A DNA stretch of 45,746 nt from Rhodocyclaceae bacterium (GCA_018883265.1 VEQK01000012.1:1-45746), one strand, 5' to 3'. Positions 35,541 to 45,600 are shown, counted from the stretch's first letter. A program made the numbers and translations. Notes: generated by a model from the letters alone, not told the origin.

Positions 35541-38212
35541 AGAATGCCAAGCGGGTCGCCAAAGTACGACGACAGGACCCGCACTACGAGCGGGAAAGCG
35601 GGAAATATGAAAACCCGTTGCCCTCGCGCGAATATGTGATCGAAACCCTGCAGAAGGCCGGCCGCCCGATGGGCGAGTACGAACTGGCCGATCAGCTGGC
35701 CATCGGTGCTGATGAACTGGATGCGTTTGAACGCCGAATCCGTGCCATGGAGCGTGAAGGGCAGCTCATGCGTAACCGCAAGGGCGCCCTCATTCTGCCA
35801 ACCAAAGCCGATCTCGTGGCCTGTCGTATCGAGGGCCACCCGGATGGATTTGGCTTTGCCCGGCCGGAAACCTCGGTTGGCCGCGACAAGAGCGCCGACA
35901 TCTTTCTGGATAACCGCCAGATGGAAAAAGCCTTGCATGGCGACCGGGTGCTGGTGCGTGTCACCGGCAAGGATCGCCGTGGCAGGCCAGAGGGCAGCAT
36001 TGTCGAGGTCACCGAGCGGGCCAATACCGAGGTCGTGGGTCGGGTGTTTGACGAATACGGCGTACGTTATGTCGTGCCGGAAGATCGTCGCCTGCATACG
36101 CGTATCGTCATCGCGCCGGAGACGCCCGCAAACGGTGGTGCTGGCAAACGCCTGCGCAAGCCGAAAGCGGGTGAGACGGCGGTGCAACCGGGTCAGGTGG
36201 TGATCGCCGAGATTCTGGAGCAACCGGGCAAGCGTACTCTGCCTGTTGGCCGAATCAAGGAAGTCTTGGGCAACTATGCCGACCCGGGCATGGAGATCGA
36301 GATCGCTTTGCGCAAGCACGATCTTCCCTTCGAGTTTCCGAAGGCCGTCATTGATGAAGCCGCCAGGCTGCCTGAAGAAGTTGTCGTCGATAAAGACCTC
36401 GGCAAACGTGAAGATCTGCGTGATATTCCGCTGGTCACTATTGATGGCGAGACCGCCAAAGACTTTGATGATGCGGTCTTCGCCGAAGCCCTGCCCAAGG
36501 GCAAAGGCTGGCGCATGATTGTGGCCATCGCCGATGTGTCGCACTACGTGCGTCCTGGTTCGCCGCTGGATGTGGAAGCCGAGGCACGGGGAAACTCGGT
36601 GTATTTTCCGCGCCGGGTCATTCCCATGCTGCCTGAAAAGATTTCGAATGGCCTGTGTTCGTTGAATCCGGATGTCGACCGTCTGGCCATGGTCTGCGAT
36701 GCACAGATCAACGCCGAGGGCGAAGTGACGCAGTACCGGTTTTATCCGGCGGTATTCCGTTCACGTGCACGTCTGACCTATAACCAGGTCTGGGGTTGGC
36801 TGTCGGGAGAGCTGACGCCGGCCACTCCGGCTCACCAGACCATTCAGCCGCAATTGCAGACGCTGTATGCCTTGTTCAAGACACTGCATGCCGCCCGAGA
36901 AAAGCGAGGCGCGATCGACTTCGACACCGTCGAAACACAGATGCAGTTTAACGACCACGGCAAGATCGAAGCCATTGTGCCGGTGATCCGTAACGATGCA
37001 CATCGGTTGATTGAAGAGTGCATGCTGGCGGCCAACGTCTGTGCGGCCGACTTCCTGGAGAAGAAAAAGCAACCAGGCCTGTTTCGTATTCACGGTACGC
37101 CGAGCCCCGAGAAGCTGCAGGGCCTACGCGATTTCATGAAGGAATTCGGTCTGGGACTGGAAGGGGGGGATTCTCCCACCGGCAAAGACTACGGCAAACT
37201 GCTGGATCAGATCCGCGAGCGCCCGGATTTCTCGCTGCTACAGACGATTCTGCTGCGCTCCATGCAGCAGGCCATCTACAGCCCGGACAACATCGGCCAC
37301 TTCGGTTTGTCCTACGAGTACTACACGCACTTCACCTCGCCGATTCGTCGTTATCCGGATCTGCTCGTGCACCGTGCCATCAAGAACGCACTAAAGTTCG
37401 AGAAGGTCAAACTGCCGGCGGACGAGGGCGCCTGGGAAGAGATCGGCCTGCACTGTTCGGCCACCGAACGGCGCGCTGACGAAGCGACGCGCGATGTGGA
37501 AGCCTGGCTCAAGTGCTACTACATGCAGGACCGGGTGGGCGAAGTCTTTGATGGCACCATCTCGGGGGTGACCGCATTCGGTGCTTTCGTGACGCTGGAT
37601 CAGGTGTATGTCGAAGGCCTCGTGCATATTTCGGAACTGGGTTCCGATTACTTCCACTACGATCCGATCCGCCACTGCCTACTGGGTGAGCGCACCAAGC
37701 AGCAGTATCGCGTGGGTGATCGTCTGCGTGTGAAACTGGTGCGCGCCGATCTGGAAAGCAACCGCATCGACTTTGTCCCGGCAAGCGCAACGGACGAGGC
37801 CGTACAGGCTGCCGGTGATGGCGCTGCGCTGCAGGGGGGCGGCGAACGTGAAGCGCTGGCACTGGCGCGCAGCCGCAAGACCGGGCGACCATTGGCTGTT
37901 GAGCGACATCTGCTTGACGCCGAGATGGCAAAATCCCAGGCGGCGCCGCGCAAGAAACCCGTGGTGTCCCAAGTTGGCACCCCGGCAGGTAAATCTCGTG
38001 CAATCGGCCGTCAGAAACCAGCGGGTAAGACACCCGGCCGGCCGGTATCGGGCGGTAAGGCCAAGCCGGCCAAAGCGGTAAAATCCGGCACCGCCCAAAA
38101 ATCTGCCCGACCCGCGAAGCCCTCGAAGTCACCCAAGCCGGCCAAGTCACCCGTCGCGTCCGCGAAGAAGGCTGCCAAATCGAGTAACCGACCCCGTCGA
38201 GCCAAAGCATGA
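35534..38212 (+). CDS. rnr: Ribonuclease R
   Basis: RNase R is a 3'-5' exoribonuclease of the RNB family that degrades structured RNA and defective rRNA, tRNA and mRNA. The 892-residue product has an N-terminal helix-turn-helix region ([25 protein letters not shown]), cold-shock domains, and the RNB catalytic core with the acidic cluster [15 protein letters not shown] at about 300-315. An S1 domain ([21 protein letters not shown]) follows at about 670-750. A Lys/Ala/Pro-rich tail of some 90 residues makes it longer than the 813-residue E. coli enzyme. The start at 35534 ([20 protein letters not shown]) is the conserved one. The reading frame stays open upstream, but only through the tRNA-Leu gene. 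Confidence 0.97.
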   Translation: MSKNAKRVAKVRRQDPHYERESGKYENPLPSREYVIETLQKAGRPMGEYELADQLAIGADELDAFERRIRAMEREGQLMRNRKGALILPTKADLVACRIEGHPDGFGFARPETSVGRDKSADIFLDNRQMEKALHGDRVLVRVTGKDRRGRPEGSIVEVTERANTEVVGRVFDEYGVRYVVPEDRRLHTRIVIAPETPANGGAGKRLRKPKAGETAVQPGQVVIAEILEQPGKRTLPVGRIKEVLGNYADPGMEIEIALRKHDLPFEFPKAVIDEAARLPEEVVVDKDLGKREDLRDIPLVTIDGETAKDFDDAVFAEALPKGKGWRMIVAIADVSHYVRPGSPLDVEAEARGNSVYFPRRVIPMLPEKISNGLCSLNPDVDRLAMVCDAQINAEGEVTQYRFYPAVFRSRARLTYNQVWGWLSGELTPATPAHQTIQPQLQTLYALFKTLHAAREKRGAIDFDTVETQMQFNDHGKIEAIVPVIRNDAHRLIEECMLAANVCAADFLEKKKQPGLFRIHGTPSPEKLQGLRDFMKEFGLGLEGGDSPTGKDYGKLLDQIRERPDFSLLQTILLRSMQQAIYSPDNIGHFGLSYEYYTHFTSPIRRYPDLLVHRAIKNALKFEKVKLPADEGAWEEIGLHCSATERRADEATRDVEAWLKCYYMQDRVGEVFDGTISGVTAFGAFVTLDQVYVEGLVHISELGSDYFHYDPIRHCLLGERTKQQYRVGDRLRVKLVRADLESNRIDFVPASATDEAVQAAGDGAALQGGGEREALALARSRKTGRPLAVERHLLDAEMAKSQAAPRKKPVVSQVGTPAGKSRAIGRQKPAGKTPGRPVSGGKAKPAKAVKSGTAQKSARPAKPSKSPKPAKSPVASAKKAAKSSNRPRRAKA

Positions 38213-38949
38213 GCAGTAACACCCGTCTGATCCATGGTTTCCACCCCATCATGGCCCGTCTGCGTCATGACCCGGAGAGCGTGAAAGAAATCTACCTCGA
38301 CAACAATCGGCAGGATCGACGTGTGAAAGATCTGCTCCGGTTGGCCGAGCAAGCTGGCGCAAGGGTGGTTCAGGTCGAGCACCCGCGCATCGAAGGTATG
38401 GCGCCCAACGCACGCCATCAGGGGGTAGTTGCCCGCGTCGATGCCCGTCAGAAAGCCATTCACCTGGATGACGTACTGGATACGCTGGAAGAACCGCCGT
38501 TTCTGCTGGTGCTCGATGGCATCACCGACCCACGCAATCTGGGCGCCTGCCTGCGCGTCGCTGATGCGGCGGGTGTGCATGCCGTCATTGCCCCGAAGGA
38601 TCGTGCCGTGGGGCTGACAGATGTGGCCATGAAAGCCGCTTCAGGCGCTGCCGAAACTGTGCCTTACATCATGGTGACCAATCTGGCGCGTACGCTACGC
38701 GAGCTCAAAGAGCGTGATATCTGGGTGGTCGGTACGGCGGGAGAAGCCAGCGAAGATCTCTATACGGCCACGTGGCCGGTGGCCACTGCCTGGGTCATGG
38801 GTGCCGAAGGGGACGGCATGCGCCGTCTAACGCGTGAGACCTGTGATGCGCTGGTGCATATCCCGATGGGCGGCTCGGTCGATAGCCTCAATGTCTCGGT
38901 GGCGGCAGGGGTTTGTTTGTTCGAAGCAGTTCGTCGCCGCCGCGCCTAA
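38209..38949 (+). CDS. rlmB: 23S rRNA guanosine-2'-O-methyltransferase RlmB
   Basis: RlmB is a SPOUT-class methyltransferase that methylates the ribose of G2251 in 23S rRNA. The 246-residue product has the substrate-binding N-terminal domain ([20 protein letters not shown]). The three knot motifs are [31 protein letters not shown] and [18 protein letters not shown]. It overlaps rnr by four bases (ATGA), the usual rnr–rlmB pair. It converges with the speE-like gene, with 22 bp between. Confidence 0.97.
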   Translation: MSSNTRLIHGFHPIMARLRHDPESVKEIYLDNNRQDRRVKDLLRLAEQAGARVVQVEHPRIEGMAPNARHQGVVARVDARQKAIHLDDVLDTLEEPPFLLVLDGITDPRNLGACLRVADAAGVHAVIAPKDRAVGLTDVAMKAASGAAETVPYIMVTNLARTLRELKERDIWVVGTAGEASEDLYTATWPVATAWVMGAEGDGMRRLTRETCDALVHIPMGGSVDSLNVSVAAGVCLFEAVRRRRA

Positions 38950-38968
38950 GAAAGATTTGGCTTAGCGC
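38942..38968 (+). terminator. Weak hairpin between the convergent rlmB and speE-like genes
   Basis: GCGC(C)TAAG and CTTAGCGC form an 8-bp stem with one bulged C and a 10-nt loop, overlapping the rlmB stop codon. It is followed by TTGCTATTTGC, not a clean T-run. It is the only structure in the 22-bp gap and may serve as a weak terminator for rlmB. Confidence 0.35.
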
Positions 38969-38971
38969 TTG

Positions 38972-40381
38972 CTATTTGCTTCGGGCGTGATCCATATCCG
39001 CCGGGTTTTTCTCATCCGCGTAGATGCGGCTGGGGTGTTCGGCCAGGCCCGCGCCACCCTGGCGGCAAAGTACTTCCACATTGGCCAGTGGCCGATCCTT
39101 GTGCAGCACTTCCACGGCACAGCGACCGTACACAGACTCAATCGTCGCCAGCACATTACGGGCGTAATCACTCTGTAGTTGACCATCCAGAATCAGATTA
39201 GCCAGCATCACGCCATCCGGTTTCAAGACGGCACGTGTATCCCGCCAGAATTCGCGTGTGACCAGGTGGCTTGGGATATTGTGATGCGAGCTATAAACAT
39301 CTACCACAACCGCATCAAAGCGCGGCTGCTGATCATGCGCGGCACGGGAGACAAAGTGTCGCGCATCATCCACGATAAACTGGCCACGGATCGGTTCATG
39401 TAAGAACTGCTGCTCGGCAATCTGTTTGATCGCCGGATCAATATCGACATAGGTGTAGCGGTTGGCCGGTTCCCGGTGCGAGAGTGTAAAGCCGCCGGCG
39501 CCCAGGACCAGAATATCGCGATCCCGCAGATTCAGGTCGACGAGCAACGTGCGGCGCAGAGTATTGATGTAACTGGCGTAGCGGGGCGGGTCACCATCGC
39601 CAATGAGCGATGCGGTGGAGCTGTTGACTTTGAATACTCGGATCGCGTCACCTTCCGGGGTCTGCGTGTCGATCACGGCGTAGTCGGCGTAAGCAGTCTC
39701 GGTGATGCCGGGTTGCTCGTTGGTCAGCTGATTGCGGACGGCGGGTGTGTTCAGGCCGATAATCACGATGACCGAGAGCACAAAAGCGATCCAGGCGCGC
39801 CAGCGCGATGCCTGGCTTCGCTGTGATGCCTGAAGGCACAGCGCTCCTACCAGCAGAAGCAGCGCGCATAAGGCCACAGCGGCTGAAATTCCCAGCCATT
39901 GCATGACCAGTAGTGACAAACCCAGCGAGCCCAGAAATGAACCCAGCGTCGACCAGTAAAGTGCCATGCCGCTGGCTTCACCGGTGCGCTGGGTCTGCAT
40001 CAAATTGGTGAGCGCTGGCACCGTCTGGCCCAGTAGCCAGGCAATTGGGCAGAGAATGCCGCCCACCAGCCCGCTGTAGGCTAACCAGACGGGTTCAATA
40101 TGGGTAAAAAGACCGTTGACAAAGGGCGTGGAGAAACCGATGCCCAGCAGTAGCGCCGAAATCAGAAAATTACGGGCGACAACGGAAAGGTAGCGATCAC
40201 TGATCCGTGCACCGGCTGCATAGCCTAATGCCAGCGCCAATAAAAAGAAGCCGATGGTGGGTGCTGTAACGACAATCGAACTACCCACATGCGGTACCAG
40301 CCGCCGTAAAGCAATGATCTCGGCCCCGAGGGAACTAAAGCCCTCGATAAAAACGATAACCGGGATCAGTAATGCAGACAT
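38972..40381 (-). CDS. Membrane-fused spermidine synthase-like protein
   Basis: This 469-residue protein joins about eight membrane helices (roughly residues 1-215) to a cytoplasmic Rossmann domain of the spermidine synthase family. The membrane part has FIEGFSSLGAEIIALRRLVPHVG and the GLFLLALALGYAAGARIS-like region. The soluble part shows the S-adenosyl cofactor loop LVLGAGGFTLSH, the acidic YVDIDPAIKQIAEQQF and VDDARHFV. The usual catalytic Asp region reads VVDVYSSHHNIPSHLVT, which differs from true spermidine synthases. Such fusions are common and mostly unassigned. It follows cysN by 9 bp in the same direction, so it is probably in the sulfur operon. A true polyamine role is uncertain. 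Confidence 0.85.
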   Translation of the reverse strand: MSALLIPVIVFIEGFSSLGAEIIALRRLVPHVGSSIVVTAPTIGFFLLALALGYAAGARISDRYLSVVARNFLISALLLGIGFSTPFVNGLFTHIEPVWLAYSGLVGGILCPIAWLLGQTVPALTNLMQTQRTGEASGMALYWSTLGSFLGSLGLSLLVMQWLGISAAVALCALLLLVGALCLQASQRSQASRWRAWIAFVLSVIVIIGLNTPAVRNQLTNEQPGITETAYADYAVIDTQTPEGDAIRVFKVNSSTASLIGDGDPPRYASYINTLRRTLLVDLNLRDRDILVLGAGGFTLSHREPANRYTYVDIDPAIKQIAEQQFLHEPIRGQFIVDDARHFVSRAAHDQQPRFDAVVVDVYSSHHNIPSHLVTREFWRDTRAVLKPDGVMLANLILDGQLQSDYARNVLATIESVYGRCAVEVLHKDRPLANVEVLCRQGGAGLAEHPSRIYADEKNPADMDHARSK

Positions 40382-40390
40382 GCCCCGATG

Positions 40391-41677
40391 TTACAGGAGC
40401 ATGCCGGCGCCGACGGTGTTGTTGGTTGCTTCGTCAATCAGAATAAAGGCACCCGTGCCACGGTTCTGCGCATAGGCATCACAGCAGATCGGTTGCGCCA
40501 GGCGCAGGTTGATGCGGGCAATGTCATTCATCTGTAGCTGTGCCGGGGTAGCATCTTCAGCCAGGGTGTTGATATCCAGACGAAAAGGGATGTCTGCGAT
40601 CTTGGTCTTCACCGTACGCGTTGTCTGACGCAGGGCATAAGTGCGGGCGCGGTCCAAGGGTGTTTCCGATAGCCAGCAGACCATGGCCTGTGCTTCCTTC
40701 ACCACCTGTGGTGCGGTATCCGGGTGCGCCAGCATGTCGCCACGCGAGATATCGATCTCATCGGCCAGACGGATCGTCACCGATTGTTCAGCCACGCCTT
40801 CGTTCAGATCCACACCGCCGATTTCCACATGGGTGACGGTGCTGCGCTGGCCCGAGGGCAGGGCGACGACTTCATCACCCGGACGCACCATGCCCGAGCT
40901 GATGCGACCCATGAAACCACGGTAATCATGTAGTTCGGGGTTGGCCGAATCCTGCGGACGGCACACCAGCTGCACTGGCATACGGAACACTTCATGATGT
41001 GTCGGCGTTTCGCTATGGCTGGTGCCGGCGCTTTCCAGGATTTCCAGCAGCGTTGGACCTTCGTACCAGCGCATGGCGTCACCACGATCAACGATCATGT
41101 CGCCCTCCAGCGCCGACATCGGCACATAGCGTACCGATTCCAGGCCGATGGTGGCGGCAACGTCGGCAAACTCTTCCTGCAGTTTGGCGAACACTTGTGG
41201 ATCGTAATTGACCAGATCCATCTTGTTGATAGCAACAACCACCTGCGGAATACCCATGAGCTGGCAAACCTTGGCGTGTCGGCGTGTCTGGGTCAGGATG
41301 CCACGGCGGGCATCGACCAGAATGATGGCTAGATCGGCGGTCGAAGCGGCGGTGACCATGTTGCGCGTGTACTGCTCGTGACCCGGTGCATCGGCGATGA
41401 TGTACTTGCGAGTGCCGGTCGAAAAGTAACGGTAAGCGACATCGATGGTGATGCCCTGTTCACGCTCGGCCTGGAGACCATCGGTGAGCAGTGACAGATC
41501 GACGCTGGAAAGACCACGGCGTTGCGAGGTGCGTTCCAAGTTGGTCAGCGTATCGACCAGAATGGCTTTGGTATCGAACAGCAGACGACCAATGAGGGTG
41601 CTCTTGCCGTCATCGACGCTGCCGCAGGTCAGAAAGCGCAGCAGGCCGTGGTCTTCAGTAGTGTGTTGGCTCGTCAT
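40391..41677 (-). CDS. cysN: Sulfate adenylyltransferase subunit 1 (GTPase)
   Basis: CysN is the GTPase subunit that drives the ATP sulfurylase reaction (sulfate + ATP to APS + PPi) together with CysD. The 428-residue product has the EF-Tu-like P-loop GSVDDGKST at residues 19-27, the switch DAPGHEQYTRNM, NKMDL, and the beta-barrel domains. It lacks the fused APS kinase (CysC) domain found in CysNC proteins. Its start shares one base with the cysD stop (TGATG), so the subunits are coupled. Confidence 0.97.
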   Translation of the reverse strand: MTSQHTTEDHGLLRFLTCGSVDDGKSTLIGRLLFDTKAILVDTLTNLERTSQRRGLSSVDLSLLTDGLQAEREQGITIDVAYRYFSTGTRKYIIADAPGHEQYTRNMVTAASTADLAIILVDARRGILTQTRRHAKVCQLMGIPQVVVAINKMDLVNYDPQVFAKLQEEFADVAATIGLESVRYVPMSALEGDMIVDRGDAMRWYEGPTLLEILESAGTSHSETPTHHEVFRMPVQLVCRPQDSANPELHDYRGFMGRISSGMVRPGDEVVALPSGQRSTVTHVEIGGVDLNEGVAEQSVTIRLADEIDISRGDMLAHPDTAPQVVKEAQAMVCWLSETPLDRARTYALRQTTRTVKTKIADIPFRLDINTLAEDATPAQLQMNDIARINLRLAQPICCDAYAQNRGTGAFILIDEATNNTVGAGMLL

Positions 41678-42588
41678 CAGAAGTAGCCCTCTTTCTTGCG
41701 TTGTTCCATGGCGGCTTCGCTGGCCTGGTCGTCCAGACGCGTGGCGCCACGTTCACTAATCGTGGTGCCGGCAGTTTCGGCGATGATCTTTTCGATGTTG
41801 TCGGCGTCGCTTTCAACCGGTGCGGTACAGCTGATGTCGCCGACAGTGCGGAAGCGCACCTGCAGATCGATAATCTCTTCGCCCGCTTTGGCCGGGGTCA
41901 GGTCGGTGATTGGCACAATGCCATTGCCCCGGCGCACGATCGGGCGTGTATGAGCAAAGTAGATCGACGGCAGTTCGAGCTTTTCACGCTCGATGTATTG
42001 CCAGACATCCAGCTCGGTCCAGTTAGAGATCGGAAAGGCGCGCATGTGCTCGCCCTTGTGAACGCGGGCGTTATATAGATCCCACAGTTCCGGGCGCTGG
42101 TTCTTCGGATCCCACTGACCGAAGTCATCGCGGAAGCTGAAGATACGTTCCTTGGCACGGGCCTTTTCTTCGTCGCGGCGGGCGCCGCCGATCAGGCAAT
42201 CGAATTCGAATTCGGCAATCGTTTCGAGCAGCGTGACTGATTGGTGGCGGTTACGTGATTCATCCGGCGACTTCAGCACAATGGTGCCGCGCTTCATGGA
42301 ATCTTCGAGTGAGCGAACGACGAGGCGTTCGCCCAGTTCGGCGGCACGACGATCACGGAAGTCGATGACTTCCGGATAATTGTGGCCGGTGTCGATATGT
42401 ACGAGCGGAAACGGAAACTTTGCCGGGCGGAAGGCCTTCTCGGCAATCCGTAGCATGCAGATCGAGTCTTTGCCGCCCGAGAAGAGCAGTGCCGGGCGTT
42501 CGCACTGGCCGGCAACTTCGCGCATGATCTGGATGGCTTCGGCTTCCAGCCAGTCGAGGTGAGAGAGAGTTGGTACAGTTTGTGTCAT
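41677..42588 (-). CDS. cysD: Sulfate adenylyltransferase subunit 2
   Basis: CysD is the catalytic PP-loop subunit that activates sulfate to adenosine 5'-phosphosulfate, with energy from CysN. The 303-residue product has the pyrophosphatase motif LLFSGGKDS (SGGKDS at 37-42), HIDTGHNYPEVIDFRD and CLIGGARRDEEKARAKER, with the family's usual length. The ATG at 42588 fits the conserved N-terminus; the in-frame TTG at 42597 is less likely. It overlaps cysN by one base and starts 39 bp after cysH. Confidence 0.97.
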   Translation of the reverse strand: MTQTVPTLSHLDWLEAEAIQIMREVAGQCERPALLFSGGKDSICMLRIAEKAFRPAKFPFPLVHIDTGHNYPEVIDFRDRRAAELGERLVVRSLEDSMKRGTIVLKSPDESRNRHQSVTLLETIAEFEFDCLIGGARRDEEKARAKERIFSFRDDFGQWDPKNQRPELWDLYNARVHKGEHMRAFPISNWTELDVWQYIEREKLELPSIYFAHTRPIVRRGNGIVPITDLTPAKAGEEIIDLQVRFRTVGDISCTAPVESDADNIEKIIAETAGTTISERGATRLDDQASEAAMEQRKKEGYF

Positions 42589-42627
42589 GGGACGCAATTT
42601 TACAGAAGTGAGTTGAGTCGGCTGCTG

Positions 42628-43389
42628 TTACTTGGCTTTGTGTAAGCCGCATTCCTTGGTTTCAGGGTTTTCCCACCACCAGCGGCCGGCGCGTACGTCT
42701 TCGCCCGGGGTAATGGCCCGGGTGCAGGGTGCACAGCCAATCGATGGGTAAAAACGATCATGCAGCGCGTTGTACGGCACCTGGTTTAGATCGATATAGG
42801 CCCAGATTTCCTTTTCCGACCATTCGATCAACGGATTGAACTTGGGCAGATTGTTCAGTGCATCGTGCTCTTCCCAGTCCATGTTCTGGCGGGTGACCGA
42901 CTGCGCGGCGCGCAGGCCAGTAATCCAGGCATCCTTGCCTTTGAGTACGCGGGCCAGGGGTTCCAGTTTGCGAATCTGGCAGCAGGCCTTGCGGTTTTCG
43001 ACGGAGTTATAAAACCCGTTGATGCCATGTTCGCGTACCCAAGGCTCGAGCAACTTAAAGTCTGGGGCCATGATCTGGAAGCTGCAGTTCGGGTAATGCT
43101 TCTGCACCTGCTCCAGCAACGTGTAGGTCTCTTCATTGAGCCGGCCGGTATCCAGCGTAAAGATGCCGATAGGCAGGTTGTCTTTGCAGATCATATCGAC
43201 CAGCACCATGTCCTCAGCACCCAGACTGTTGGCGAAGACCACGTTTGGATGGCGATCAATAATCGTATTCAGACGCGCCATGACCAGCGCCGATTTTTCG
43301 GCAACAGCCGCAACGAGCGCGGCATCCGGCGCGGTACGCTTGGGCGCTTGAGGCTGGCCGTGGCCGATGCTGGAGAGTGTGCTGTTCAT
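42628..43389 (-). CDS. cysH: Adenylyl-sulfate (APS) reductase, thioredoxin-dependent
   Basis: CysH reduces activated sulfate to sulfite using thioredoxin. The 253-residue product carries the CC (136-137) and CxxC (219, 222) pairs that bind a [4Fe-4S] cluster, which marks the APS-specific class rather than E. coli-type PAPS reductase. The catalytic cysteine C247 lies in KECGLH near the C-terminus. PP-loop texts VFANSLGAEDMVL and FTLDTGRLNEETY are present. No APS kinase gene lies nearby, in keeping with direct use of APS. It shares one base with the DUF934 stop (TGATG). Confidence 0.95.
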   Translation of the reverse strand: MNSTLSSIGHGQPQAPKRTAPDAALVAAVAEKSALVMARLNTIIDRHPNVVFANSLGAEDMVLVDMICKDNLPIGIFTLDTGRLNEETYTLLEQVQKHYPNCSFQIMAPDFKLLEPWVREHGINGFYNSVENRKACCQIRKLEPLARVLKGKDAWITGLRAAQSVTRQNMDWEEHDALNNLPKFNPLIEWSEKEIWAYIDLNQVPYNALHDRFYPSIGCAPCTRAITPGEDVRAGRWWWENPETKECGLHKAK

Positions 43390-43922
43390 CAGTGGGCTCC
43401 GCCTTGTGCCGCGCCGGTGCGATCAAGGCGGCGGAACAGCGGTTCCGGGTTATCGGTCGAGCCCTGATAGGTATCGGGGAAAGGGGCCAGGTTGCGCTCG
43501 GCCGTGGCCACGACCACGCTTGGATCGAGCGCCAGGGTATCGAAGCCCACGCGCAGCATGAAGAACAGTTGATCGACCAGTACGTTGCCGATCGCCCTCA
43601 GTTCGCCCTTGTACTTATAGTGGTTGCGTATGCGCCAGGCGATCGAGTAACCACGGCCATCCGTAAATTTCGGGAAGTCGATGGCCACCAGCGGCCATTG
43701 GCTGAAGTGCTTGGCGACTTCCGTCAGATCGTCGTTCGGTGACAACCAGACGCCGATGTCCGAACGCGACTTCAGCGCCGCGCATTGTACTTGCCATAGG
43801 GCAAACGGTATCAGCCATTGACCGGCTGGCAAATTCACCGTCGCTAGGTCTGCTTCAGCCTCTGGACGCAGCACTTGCCAGTTGTCGTTATGCACCTGGC
43901 CGTTTTTGAGGATCTCAGCCAT
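43389..43922 (-). CDS. DUF934 family protein of sulfate assimilation operon
   Basis: This 177-residue protein belongs to DUF934, a family nearly always encoded next to cysI/cysH in beta- and alphaproteobacteria. I see texts such as VWLSPNDDLTEVAKHFSQWPLVAIDFPKFTDGRGYSIAWRIR. Its function is not established; a partner or electron-transfer role for sulfite reductase is conjecture. The ATG at 43922 is chosen because AEILKNG starts the family N-terminus; an upstream in-frame start at 44039 lies inside cysI. It overlaps the cysI end by eight bases. Confidence 0.9.
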   Translation of the reverse strand: MAEILKNGQVHNDNWQVLRPEAEADLATVNLPAGQWLIPFALWQVQCAALKSRSDIGVWLSPNDDLTEVAKHFSQWPLVAIDFPKFTDGRGYSIAWRIRNHYKYKGELRAIGNVLVDQLFFMLRVGFDTLALDPSVVVATAERNLAPFPDTYQGSTDNPEPLFRRLDRTGAAQGGAH

Positions 43923-45600
43923 TGGCGGCCTCCTTCTTCCTATTGAGTTTGCCACCATAGACGCTGGTCTTGAACGGGTCGATACCGACACGAACCACGG
44001 TATCCACAAAGCGCTCTTCCGGCTCGCGCAGACTGACATAGGTTTCGAGCAGCTTCGTCACCACGTCCGGCATATCGGCCGCAGCGAACGACGGACCGAT
44101 TACTTTGCCAAGGCGGGTGTCGTTACCCTGGCGGCCACCGATGGTGACCTGGTACCACTCTTCATCATTCTTATCGACACCTAGCACGCCGATATGGCCG
44201 ACGTGGTGGTGACCACAGGCGTTCATACAACCGGAAATATTCAGATCCAGCTCGCCGATGTCGTGCAGATAATCCAGATCGTCGAAGCGCTCCATGATCG
44301 CCTGCGCAATCGGGATCGACTTGGCGTTGGCCAGATCGCAGAAGTCACCGCCCGGGCAGCAGATGATGTCGGTAAGCAGGCCGACGGTCGAGCTGGCCAG
44401 TTTCAGTGCCTTCGCCTTGTCGAAGAGTTCCGGCAGTTTGCGCAACTCAACGTCTGACAGGATCAAGTTCTGTTCGTGCGACGAACGCACCTCGCCGAAG
44501 CTGTAGGCATCAGCCAGGTCAGCGACCGCTTCCATCTGCGTATCGGTGATATCGCCCGGCGCAATGCCTTTCTGTTTAAGCGATAGCGTGACAGCGCGGT
44601 ACCCCGGTACACGATGCGGATGCACGTTCTGTTGTACCCAGCGGGCAAAGGCCTTGTCACTCTTCAAGCGCTCGTCGTAAACGGCGTCCGTCTCGGGCAG
44701 TTGTGCATAGGCCGGATCAACGAAGTAGGACGACACACGTGCCAGTTCGGCATCGGTAATCGTGGCCGGGCCATCCTTCAGATCGGCCCACTCGGCATCG
44801 ACCTTGCGGCGGAATTCTTCAATGCCCAACGCCTTCACCAGAATCTTGATGCGTGCCTTGTAGGGGTTGTCGCGGCGGCCTTCCAGGTTATAGACGCGGA
44901 TGATCGCTTCCATGTACGACAGCAGATGCCGCCACGGCAATGCCTCGTGAATCACTTCACCCAGTATCGGTGTCCGGCCCAAACCGCCTCCGACCCAGAC
45001 GCGGGCGAGGATCTCACCTTGGTCATCACGGTAGAGATGCAGACCAATGTCGTGCACCTGAACCACGGCGCGGTCACGCTCGGCACCATGCACGGCAATC
45101 TTGAACTTGCGGGGCAGGAAGGCGAACTCGGGGTGGAAGGTGCTCCACTGACGGATGATTTCGGCGAGTGGGCGCGTATCGACAACTTCATCCGGGGCGA
45201 TACCGGCAAATTGGTCGCTGGTCACGTTACGGATGCAGTTGCCCGAAGTCTGAATGGCGTGCATCTCTACTTCGGCCAGCCGTTCCAGCACGTCCGGTAC
45301 ACGCGCCATCGGAATCCAGTTGTATTGCAGATTGTGGCGTGTCGTGAAGTGGGCATAGCCCTTGTCTTCTTCGCGGGCGATGGCGCCCAGCACGCGCAGC
45401 TGCGCCGACGAGATCATGGCGTAAGGTACGGCGATGCGCAGCATCGGGGCATGGCGTTGCATGTACAGACCATTCTGCAGACGCAGCGGACGAAACTCTT
45501 CGTCGCTTAGCTCACCGGCCTGCCAGCGGTTGGTCTGGTCACGAAACTGCGCGACACGGGCTTTCACCATCGCGCGGTCAATGTCATCGTAACGGTACAT
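43915..45600 (-). CDS. cysI: Sulfite reductase haemoprotein (nitrite/sulfite reductase family)
   Basis: This siroheme and [4Fe-4S] enzyme reduces sulfite to sulfide by six electrons. The 561-residue product has two repeated ferredoxin-like halves. Active-site residues include R88 (TTRHN), R124 (NCIRNVT) and K165/K167 (RKFKIA). The cluster ligands are C415, C421 (CCPGGDFC), C458 and C462 (GCMNACGHHH). No flavoprotein partner (cysJ) is in the window, so the electron donor may be ferredoxin or another protein. Two CCCCTAA repeats, 17 bp apart, lie in the 40-bp gap to the upstream TSUP gene. The same short gap suggests joint transcription. Confidence 0.95.
   Translation of the reverse strand: MYRYDDIDRAMVKARVAQFRDQTNRWQAGELSDEEFRPLRLQNGLYMQRHAPMLRIAVPYAMISSAQLRVLGAIAREEDKGYAHFTTRHNLQYNWIPMARVPDVLERLAEVEMHAIQTSGNCIRNVTSDQFAGIAPDEVVDTRPLAEIIRQWSTFHPEFAFLPRKFKIAVHGAERDRAVVQVHDIGLHLYRDDQGEILARVWVGGGLGRTPILGEVIHEALPWRHLLSYMEAIIRVYNLEGRRDNPYKARIKILVKALGIEEFRRKVDAEWADLKDGPATITDAELARVSSYFVDPAYAQLPETDAVYDERLKSDKAFARWVQQNVHPHRVPGYRAVTLSLKQKGIAPGDITDTQMEAVADLADAYSFGEVRSSHEQNLILSDVELRKLPELFDKAKALKLASSTVGLLTDIICCPGGDFCDLANAKSIPIAQAIMERFDDLDYLHDIGELDLNISGCMNACGHHHVGHIGVLGVDKNDEEWYQVTIGGRQGNDTRLGKVIGPSFAAADMPDVVTKLLETYVSLREPEERFVDTVVRVGIDPFKTSVYGGKLNRKKEAANG

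Noticed and set aside
44614-45510. Long open frame (298 codons) on the plus strand opposite cysI
   Set aside because: It mirrors cysI, resembles no family I know, and is explained by the codon bias of GC-rich genes.
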